NCBI RefSeq assembly: GCF_001274725.1
Contig: NZ_LGUF01000007.1
Span: forward strand, 830,001 to 894,000
DNA from: Sporosarcina globispora
GTDB lineage: Bacteria; Bacillota; Bacilli; Bacillales; Cytobacillaceae
DNA length: 64,000 nt
Reading direction: 5' to 3'
Positions 58,484 through 64,000 of this stretch are shown piece by piece. Below the pieces are notes generated by a model that saw nothing but the letters and a program-made list of their open reading frames with translations, searched no databases and was not told the DNA's origin. Position numbers and translations under genes: made by a program. Position 1 is the stretch's first letter. Each line of letters begins with the position of its first letter.

Positions 58484-59677
58484 ATGGCAAAAGCAATTCT
58501 GCTGGTAATTGACAGCTTTGGCATAGGGGCAATGGAGGATTGCGGAGAGTTCAGCCCTTCTGACTGCAGGGCCAATACCTATAAGCATATCCGGGAATCG
58601 GTCGACTTTTTAAAAATCCCAACTCTATATAGGCTTGGGCTAGGGGCGCTGGTGGATGGCAAGGAAGCCCCTGCCAATGCTTACGGCTGCTCGGCACTGG
58701 CCCATCACGGGGCAGATACGTACCTCGGGCATCAGGAAATTGCCGGAAGCTGCCCGAAGCGCTCCAATAAAAGGCTGATGAAAGATATTCATCCAGATCT
58801 GGCACAAGCTTTAACAGAAGCAGGCTATCAGGTTGAATACCCATGGAAAGACCGGCCGGTGCTGCTGGTAAACGGTGCCTGTGTCATAGGGGATAATCTT
58901 GAATCTTCATTAGGAAACATCATCAATTTAACTGCTGATTTTAATAAGATGCCTTTTCAGGAATTAAAGGAAGTCGGAAAGATTGTCCGCCAGAATGTAG
59001 ACACCAGCCGGGTCATTGCTTTTGGAGGACCCTATACAACCATTGAACATATCCTGTCAGTTGTACATGAAAAAAAACCTGGCCAGTGGGGAGTGGATGC
59101 CCCAAAGGCCAAAGTGTACGGAAAAGGATATGAAGTCTATCACATGGGCTACGGCGTAAACATAGACGGACAATTCCCGATGATAGCTGCCAGACATGGC
59201 CTCAAAGTACATCGGATTGGCAAAACGGCAGATGTTTTGCATGGAGAAGGGCCTGCAGATCCGATTGTGGATACTAAAGAGGTTTTAAAAGTTTTAGAGA
59301 CTTCTTATCTGGAAGAAAAAGAGCATGCCGCGTTTCTGGTTAATGTGCAGGAGACAGATCTGGCAGGACATGCAGAGGATGCCGCATGGTATGCCAGACT
59401 GCTGAATACAACCGACCAGTGGCTCGCAGAATTCCTGCCCAAAATGGCAGAGGAGGACCTGATGATCATTATGGCCGACCATGGCAACGACCCGACCATC
59501 GGCCATTCCAACCATACGAGGGAATACGTTCCGATCTTGGCTGCCGGGAAGCGAGTGAAGGCAGTTAATATAGGAAGACGAAATAGCATGGCGGACGTTG
59601 GGGCTACGCTTAGCGAGTTTTTTGATCTGCCTGCACCTGAGGAAGGCGAGAGTTTTTTTGAGATGATTATAGATTAG
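58484..59677 (+). CDS. yhfW: Phosphopentomutase-like metalloenzyme YhfW
   Basis: 397 residues, alkaline-phosphatase superfamily, DeoB-like. Asp10 (LLVIDSFGIGAMED) and the C-terminal ADHGNDPTIGHSNHTREYVP give the two-metal site, and Thr79 in GADTYLGHQEIAG is in the position of the phosphorylated threonine of DeoB. It may move or remove phosphate on a sugar or amino-polyol. Start ATG 58484, overlapping the GAGGAAGTGGTAAGG site. Last gene of the operon; no clear terminator within 300 bases. Confidence 0.87.
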   Translation: MAKAILLVIDSFGIGAMEDCGEFSPSDCRANTYKHIRESVDFLKIPTLYRLGLGALVDGKEAPANAYGCSALAHHGADTYLGHQEIAGSCPKRSNKRLMKDIHPDLAQALTEAGYQVEYPWKDRPVLLVNGACVIGDNLESSLGNIINLTADFNKMPFQELKEVGKIVRQNVDTSRVIAFGGPYTTIEHILSVVHEKKPGQWGVDAPKAKVYGKGYEVYHMGYGVNIDGQFPMIAARHGLKVHRIGKTADVLHGEGPADPIVDTKEVLKVLETSYLEEKEHAAFLVNVQETDLAGHAEDAAWYARLLNTTDQWLAEFLPKMAEEDLMIIMADHGNDPTIGHSNHTREYVPILAAGKRVKAVNIGRRNSMADVGATLSEFFDLPAPEEGESFFEMIID

Positions 59678-59696
59678 GAGAGATACTGAAGCCAGA

Positions 59697-59731
59697 TGGG
59701 GACAAAGGGACAGGTACATCGTCCCGCCCTA
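59697..59731. repeat. GGGACA repeat, copy 2
   Basis: GGGGACAAAGGGACAGG then CGTCCCGCCC. Short, related to copies at 46974 and 60092. It lies just after the yhf operon. Confidence 0.7.
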
Positions 59732-59899
59732 AAAGGCCACAGTATATATTGAACACAAATAGTATTTTTTAAAAAATTTCTATTTCAAATACTTTATATA
59801 AAGCAGGTTTCTTCCTGCATTTGTCGAATTTAGATTCTGGAAGTTTCTACACACACTCCCCCGTTTTTTCTTCGATTTAAAACTGCTCAGTACTAACAT

Positions 59900-59928
59900 T
59901 TTTCACAAGTGACTATAATTACTATAAT
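59900..59928 (+). promoter_or_regulatory. Promoter-like sequence before the comM remnant
   Basis: TTTTCA at 59900-59905, 17 bases, TATAAT at 59923-59928. A second TATAAT at 59914-59919 comes from a 9-bp direct repeat ACTATAATT. Confidence 0.45.
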
Positions 59929-59944
59929 TACGGAGGTTATGCTT

Positions 59945-60037
59945 TTGACTGTAAAAATTTCAAGTATTGGCCTAAAAGGGTTAGAAGCCTATCGGGTACA
60001 GGTAGAGGTGAAGGCTACAAATATGTCTAGCAGATAA
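59945..60037 (+). pseudogene. comM: First 30 codons of comM (YifB), truncated
   Basis: TTG start after CGGAGG, reading TVKISSIGLKGLEAYRVQVE and then VKATNMSSR to a stop. This is the N-terminus of the Mg-chelatase-like ATPase ComM/YifB, normally about 500 residues; everything after residue 22 or so is lost. Promoter, ribosome binding site and a terminator remain, so a short peptide might still be made. Confidence 0.7.
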
Positions 60038-60060
60038 TCTCTCTGCTAGATTTCTTTTTT
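60027..60060 (+). terminator. Terminator after the comM remnant
   Basis: CTAGCAGA / TCTGCTAG perfect stem followed by ATTTCTTTTTT. It overlaps the last codons of the remnant. Confidence 0.82.
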
Positions 60061-60091
60061 ATAACCCGATTAGTATCAGTCAAAAAGTTTT

Positions 60092-60121
60092 GGGGGACAA
60101 GGGACCTGTCCCTTTGTCCCA
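60092..60121. repeat. GGGACA palindromic repeat, copy 3
   Basis: GGGACAAGGGAC-CT-GTCCCTTTGTCCC, an almost perfect palindrome. With copy 2 it brackets the comM remnant. Confidence 0.85.
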
Positions 60122-60148
60122 TTTTGGTGAAGACCCTAATTAAATGAT

Positions 60149-60862
60149 TTATATTTCTAAGATAGGGCCATCTCTCCATGGATGTCCTCCCAGTGGGCCG
60201 TTGTTATAAGAAGGAAGATGATATCCTTGTTCCGGAGTTAATTCTTGAAATCCGGAAAGGGCAACCAAATCCTTACGGATGAAAAAAGCATTGACTCCCC
60301 TCAAATCAGTTCCTAATAATGCATACCCTAATTTCTTTGCCAGTTCCGAAAGAGAAGTTAAACTGGCTCCATAATAAGATGTTCCATCCCAAACAAAATT
60401 TGGATTATATGGTATCACCATTTTTTGAGGCGGAGGATAAGATGCGTTATATTCTATGACTACTATTCGTGGTTTATATTCTAGCAAAGCATTCCAAACC
60501 CAGTAATCGTTACCATCGATATCAATCGATAATAAGTCAAATTCTGCAGGAACATAATTGTGTTTGAATATTGATGAAATATTATCTTTCGTCACAAATT
60601 GATGTACTGTTTTTACAAACTTATGGTTGGAAAAGTTAGCCTTTAACCTTTTATAATTTTTTTTATTCCCTTCGATCATAAGCCCTGACCAATTATTGAA
60701 TAAGGAAAGATAGGCGGTGTTGCATTCTGATCCATCTTGTACGCCAAATTCCACAAAATATTTATTTGTTGTCCCTATTCGAAAAAATAGTTCTTCAATG
60801 ATTCCGTCTTCCCCGTTCTGAGACCTTACCTTTTTTTCATAAGAATTGATACTATCCCGCAT
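60149..60862 (-). CDS. FkbM-like SAM-dependent methyltransferase
   Basis: 237 residues. Motif I KYFVEFGVQDGSECNTAYLS binds S-adenosylmethionine, and FDLLSIDIDGNDYWVWNALL is the FkbM post-I/motif II pattern. No signal peptide. AGGAAGGTGATC precedes the ATG. Such enzymes methylate sugar hydroxyls in polysaccharides or glycans, but no glycan genes are nearby; it stands alone and may be horizontally acquired. A + T content seems higher than in its neighbours. Confidence 0.78.
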   Translation of the reverse strand: MRDSINSYEKKVRSQNGEDGIIEELFFRIGTTNKYFVEFGVQDGSECNTAYLSLFNNWSGLMIEGNKKNYKRLKANFSNHKFVKTVHQFVTKDNISSIFKHNYVPAEFDLLSIDIDGNDYWVWNALLEYKPRIVVIEYNASYPPPQKMVIPYNPNFVWDGTSYYGASLTSLSELAKKLGYALLGTDLRGVNAFFIRKDLVALSGFQELTPEQGYHLPSYNNGPLGGHPWRDGPILEI

Positions 60863-61073
60863 TTGATCACCTTCCTGTTAATTTAATAAACAATAACCCT
60901 TAACCATATAAATGCAAGCAGTGATACTCTATGTTAAAGTTGTTTTTTATGCCAAATAACCATTTTTCAAATTGGGTTGAATGAAACATATTCTCGTCCC
61001 GATACACAAGCATGCAAAAAGATGGTGAAATATATAGTATTCGGGGACATAATGAATAGATTAAACTTATCGG
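60863..61073. other. Non-coding stretch before the intron remnant
   Basis: About 210 bases holding the fkbM promoter region on the minus strand. The 136-codon minus frame across 60900-61310 overlaps the intron remnant and is not taken as a gene. Confidence 0.4.
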
Positions 61074-61116
61074 CAAAAAGAGTTTGGGTATCCAAGAGGT
61101 ACCCAACTTCTTTTTT
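61074..61116 (+). terminator. Orphan terminator at the 5' edge of the intron remnant
   Basis: A-rich AAAAAGAG, then TTGGGTA / TACCCAA stem, then CTTCTTTTTT. The intron begins at the end of the T run. No gene precedes it on this strand. Confidence 0.75.
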
Positions 61117-61358
61117 GTGTGCGCCTGGCATTGGGCTATAACTTGATGGTGAAAGTTCACTATAAGCTTGGTAGTAGGAACTGTTAGCCAATGGCAAGGG
61201 TGTTCACTGTTAGGTGGAATCTGAAGGAATCCGGAGGTAAAATCCCGAAACTGAAGGACAGAATTTGTATATAAGACTGAATTGAGACGGATGGTTTGCA
61301 CAAAAAACAAAGTCTATACTGTACGAGTTCCATACAGTAAATACAGCAGTTATGGGAG
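61117..61358 (+). mobile_element. Group II intron remnant, domain I only
   Basis: Begins GTGTGCGCC (fits the GUGYG 5' end) and contains blocks typical of bacterial group II domain I: GGTGAAAGTTCACTATAAGC, GGTAGTAGGAACTGTTAGCC, GGCAAGGGTGTTCACTGTTA, GGTGGAATCTGAAGGAATCC, GAGACGGATGGTTTGC, CAGTTATGGGAGG. Domains IV-VI and the reverse transcriptase ORF are missing, so it is inactive. The break is before about 61360. Confidence 0.75.
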
Positions 61359-61518
61359 GGGCCTTCCTCTCCATTTGTCCAATAAGAGAAATTAAACCAT
61401 TTGACCGAGTTTTCTAACTGATCTTATAGGGAAACAAGCAAAGGTGAACTATTACTTTGTCAAAAGGAGGTCAGTCTAGCTCTAAGCAACAGCATAATAC
61501 ATAAAGAGGAGTGTTCCA

Positions 61519-62136
61519 ATGAATTTCATAAAATGGATTGCGGCCGCTGCCGCAATGGTTTTTGTTCTGAGCTTCAGCCAGCCGAAAGCAGATGCTGCTG
61601 TTCTAAAGAATGGCTCTGCAGGTCCGGAAGTTACATATATTCAATCGACATTACAAAAGCTTGGTTATTTTAATACAGACAATACAGGGTATTTTGGAAC
61701 GGTAACAGAGAATGCAGTAAGAAACTTTCAATATGATTTCGGTTTAGCGGCTGATGGGGTTGTTGGAGTTAACACGGCAGAAATGCTCAGGAATGTGGAC
61801 ATGCTGGCTCATGTTGTTTATGGAGAAGCGCGCGGGGAAAGCTATGAAGGCCAAGTGGCAGTTGCTGCTGTTGTCCTCAATCGTATGGAGTCCAATGAAT
61901 TTCCGGATACTCTCTCCAATGTGACTTTCCAAAAGAATGCCATCACAGCTGTGAATGACGGTCAGTACTGGCTTCAGCCTGATGCTGCAGCTTATCAGGC
62001 AGTACGAGATGCCTTTGATGGCTGGGATCCTACCGGCGGTGCAGTCTATTATTACAATCCGTATACAGCTACAGACCAATGGATATTTACTAGAACAGTC
62101 ATTAAACAAATCGGCAATCACAATTTTGCCTATTAA
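61519..62136 (+). CDS. SleB/CwlJ-type cell-wall hydrolase
   Basis: 205 residues. Signal peptide (about 1-27), peptidoglycan-binding type 1 domain (GSAGPEVTYIQSTLQKLGYFNTDNTGYFGTVTENAVRNFQ), then the hydrolase 2 domain with catalytic Glu103 (AHVVYGEARGESYEGQVAVAAVVLNRM). Domain order is like SleB and YkvT. May be a spore-cortex lytic enzyme or a vegetative wall hydrolase; no ypeB partner is next to it. AAAGAGGAG precedes the ATG. Confidence 0.88.
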   Translation: MNFIKWIAAAAAMVFVLSFSQPKADAAVLKNGSAGPEVTYIQSTLQKLGYFNTDNTGYFGTVTENAVRNFQYDFGLAADGVVGVNTAEMLRNVDMLAHVVYGEARGESYEGQVAVAAVVLNRMESNEFPDTLSNVTFQKNAITAVNDGQYWLQPDAAAYQAVRDAFDGWDPTGGAVYYYNPYTATDQWIFTRTVIKQIGNHNFAY

Positions 62137-62141
62137 AAATG

Positions 62142-62176
62142 GGGCACCTTTCCTGCACATGCCGGAAAAGGTGCCT
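62142..62176 (+). terminator. sleB-like gene terminator
   Basis: GGCACCTTTCC / GGAAAAGGTGCC arms followed by TTATTTAG. Confidence 0.82.
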
Positions 62177-62335
62177 TATTTAGTTCTGCTAAAAAACTCG
62201 AATTAAAATCTGGTAATTTATATTACAAAAATATTAAAAGCGTTTTATTTTGTAACAAAAAAAGAGTTTTACTGAAATCTTCCTGTCATCTTACGGTGTT
62301 AATATATTCCTATCAAGGGACATAAAGGAGATATC

Positions 62336-62902
62336 ATGAAGAAATTAGTAATCTATCTAATCACAGCTGTTTTTCTATCGTTTGGATTTTCCAATGTCAC
62401 TTCAGCCGCTGGAAATACGTATACAGTAAAAAATGGGGATACGCTTTGGGCCATCTCTAAAAAACATAACGTTACTGTACAGCAAATTAAATCATGGAAT
62501 AAACTAACTTCAGATAAAATTAAACCTAAGCAAGTGCTAAAAGTTACTGGAGCTTCAGCAAAGGCTGCGGCACCTAAAAAGACAGCTGTAAAGGCTGCAT
62601 CAACGAAAGCTTATAAAGAAATTAAAGTGAAAGCCACTGCCTACACAGCCAGCTGCAAAGGCTGCAGCGGCATTACTTATACAGGAATCAACCTGAAAAA
62701 GAACCCGAACGCCAAGGTTATTTCAGTCGATCCGAAAGTTATTCCATTAGGTTCTAAAGTTTACGTACCTGGATATGGGGAAGCAATTGCAGGTGACAAA
62801 GGCTCTGCAGTAAAAGGAAATAAAATTGATGTCTTTATCCCGAATAAACAGCGTGCGCTGCAGTGGGGCAGCAAAACGGTTACTATTAAAGTTTATAAGT
62901 AA
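62336..62902 (+). CDS. Secreted LysM-3D domain wall protein (YocH-like)
   Basis: 188 residues: signal peptide (1-24), one LysM domain (about 28-70), an Ala/Lys linker, then the 3D domain (KVKATAYTASCKGCSGITYTGINLKKNPNAKVISVDPKVIPLGSKVYVPGYGEAIAGDKG to IDVFIPNKQ). Like B. subtilis YocH, a likely WalRK-controlled hydrolase, but no convincing WalR box was found. AAAGGAG precedes the ATG. Paralogue of the minus-strand protein at 9477. Confidence 0.88.
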   Translation: MKKLVIYLITAVFLSFGFSNVTSAAGNTYTVKNGDTLWAISKKHNVTVQQIKSWNKLTSDKIKPKQVLKVTGASAKAAAPKKTAVKAASTKAYKEIKVKATAYTASCKGCSGITYTGINLKKNPNAKVISVDPKVIPLGSKVYVPGYGEAIAGDKGSAVKGNKIDVFIPNKQRALQWGSKTVTIKVYK

Positions 62903-62914
62903 TAGAATTTGAGA

Positions 62915-62945
62915 GAATCTCCTTGTGTGGAGGTTCTTTTTTTCT
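62915..62945 (+). terminator. Terminator of the YocH-like gene
   Basis: GAATCTCC / GGAGGTTC stem and seven T. Confidence 0.87.
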
Positions 62946-63074
62946 CAGAGATTTAGGGTCTTTGGATCTAGTTGCCAACAGGTATATTTTCTCATTTTTC
63001 CTCATTTGCTTATTTTTTACAAATATCAGATTGTACGCCAAAAAGAAGAGTGATTTACTAGAATGGTAGTGTCA

Positions 63075-63088
63075 TGTAAGCGTTTAAA
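63075..63088 (+). promoter_or_regulatory. Candidate cre site before the nuclease gene
   Basis: TGTAAGCGTTTAAA differs from TGWAARCGYTWNCW only at the C near the end. It lies 24 bases before the start codon. Confidence 0.45.
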
Positions 63089-63111
63089 ATAAGGAAATAG
63101 GAGAGGATTAC

Positions 63112-64000
63112 ATGATTGAAAAGCAGCGCATAAAGTTATTTAGCTTTATTAGTGTTTTTGCTTTGATTCTAAGTCTTTTTAGTCCTTTTGCCACGGCAAG
63201 TGCAGATGAAGTGAGGTCTGTGGCACAAGCGATTGCGGATAATAACGGAGTTGCCACTGTGGAAGGCTATATTGTTGGAGTTACGAAAAGTACTTCAAGC
63301 TATAGCCATAGGGGTCCGTTTACAATTGCAACAAATATTGCAATTGCAGATTCCCCAGATGAAACGGACCCTAGTAAAATACTGCCGGTTCAGCTGCCGA
63401 GCGGTAATGTGAGATCAGGATTAAACCTGGTGGACAACCCTGATAACCTTAGAAAGAAAGTTCAAATTACCGGTTCACTGGAAGCCTATTTTACAGTTCC
63501 AGGTCTAAAGAATTCTTCGGTTTATTCTTGGGTGGAAGAAACAGAACCCACACAAGTTTCAGCTGTAACAGCTTCACCTGAAGCAGGTCCAATTAAACAG
63601 GGAACAGGTGTTACTTTATCGACAGAAACGGAAGGAGCAGTGATTCATTACACTTTGGATGGATCAGAGCCGACTTCTCAAAGTGAAACATACACTGATC
63701 CGATTGTCATAAATGAAAAAACAACCATTAAAGCCTTTGCTGTCAAAGAAGGCTTAACAGACAGCAGAGTGTCCCAGTTTATTTATACGCCTGCATTAGG
63801 CGGACTTCGCATTCATGATATTCAAGGTGCAGGGCATTATTCCGAATATGCCAACCAATATGCTGCGGATGTGGAAGGCATCGTCACAAAAGTTGCAGAT
63901 GCAAACAATTTCTATATGCAGGATCTGCAGCCTGACCAAGACCCTAATACTTCTGAAGGAATTCTCGTTTACAAAAAAAATCACGGTGCACAAGCGGGAG
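63112..64000 (+). CDS. Large secreted nuclease (YhcR-like), 3' truncated by window end
   Basis: Open from ATG 63112 to the last base (296 codons). Signal peptide IKLFSFISVFALILSLFSPFATASA, then the DUF6359-type OB domain (DEVRSVAQAIADNNGVATVEGYIVGVTK to ITGSLEAYFTVPGLKN), a chitobiase-like Ig domain (ASPEAGPIKQGTGVTLSTETEGAVIHYTLDGSEPT), then the start of an OB-fold domain (VEGIVTKVADANNFYMQDLQPDQDPNTSEGILVY) common in extracellular endonuclease/phosphatase proteins. The catalytic part is beyond the window. AGGAGAGG precedes the ATG. Confidence 0.8.
   Translation, partial: MIEKQRIKLFSFISVFALILSLFSPFATASADEVRSVAQAIADNNGVATVEGYIVGVTKSTSSYSHRGPFTIATNIAIADSPDETDPSKILPVQLPSGNVRSGLNLVDNPDNLRKKVQITGSLEAYFTVPGLKNSSVYSWVEETEPTQVSAVTASPEAGPIKQGTGVTLSTETEGAVIHYTLDGSEPTSQSETYTDPIVINEKTTIKAFAVKEGLTDSRVSQFIYTPALGGLRIHDIQGAGHYSEYANQYAADVEGIVTKVADANNFYMQDLQPDQDPNTSEGILVYKKNHGAQAG

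Noticed and set aside
60900-61310. Minus-strand frame of 136 codons
   Set aside because: Most of it is antisense to the group II intron remnant; composition and lack of a start signal do not support a gene.
62222-62300. WalR-type TGTAAY box before the YocH-like gene
   Set aside because: Only single half-sites are visible, without the second TGTAAY at the required spacing.

Overview
The window is chromosomal DNA of a Gram-positive, endospore-forming, motile member of the Bacillaceae, probably close to Cytobacillus, Mesobacillus or Bacillus firmus-like species. The evidence is gene order parallel to the Bacillus subtilis 3.7-3.8 Mb region (atp, ywzB-ywmB-murAA-spoIID, spoIIQ, spoIIID-mbl-flhO-flhP, fabZ, ywpF-ssbB, ywqA-ywqB, ywqG), Bacillus-type Shine-Dalgarno sequences with frequent TTG and GTG starts, and sigma-E-like promoters. 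The ATP synthase c subunit has the GxGxGxG and AxxExxP pattern of neutralophiles, not the alkaliphile variants. No rRNA, tRNA or CRISPR array was seen.

Layout. 1-7270: ATP synthase operon atpI(partial)-B-E-F-H-A-G-D-C. 7360-8645: a full-length ftsZ gene outside any division cluster, with its own promoter, 5' hairpin and terminator. 8738-10200: two small unknown genes and a LysM/3D wall protein. 10660-21530: an 11-gene complex I operon (nuoA,B,C,D,H,I,J,K,L,M,N) without nuoE, F or G and with a very Lys/Ala-rich NuoC extension. 21622-28300: wall and sporulation genes (ywzB, ywmB, murAA, spoIID, vanZ-like, spoIIQ) and pcp. 28470-33670: a promoter with a cre-like site driving a two-component Na+/solute symporter, a cNMP-CBS-DUF294 protein and a DEDDh exonuclease. 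33677-41500: LysM protein, spoIIID, mbl, flhO, flhP, an EpuA-like protein, fabZ under a FapR-like operator, a lipoprotein, ywpF, and ssbB behind three ComK-box-like motifs. 41520-51994: an XRE regulator broken by a stop codon, ywqA, ywqB, an MFS exporter, a secreted esterase-like protein and ywqG. 52058-59677: a complete yhf-type operon (yhfZ,Y,U,T,php,S,X,W), a catabolic or salvage system of unknown substrate. 59690-64000: gene remnants (comM start, group II intron 5' end), an FkbM-like methyltransferase, a SleB-like hydrolase, a second LysM/3D protein and the start of a large secreted nuclease.

How it fits together. The first third is energy metabolism: complex I pumps ions and ATP synthase uses the gradient. 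The middle joins envelope synthesis, sporulation engulfment (SpoIID and SpoIIQ) and cell shape (Mbl). The most interesting accessory unit is the yhf operon. Its regulator gene and its structural genes are each preceded by the same 20-bp ATAC-N8-GTAT element, which looks like the regulator's binding site. Dispersed palindromic repeats are scattered between genes, even inside the atp and nuo operons.
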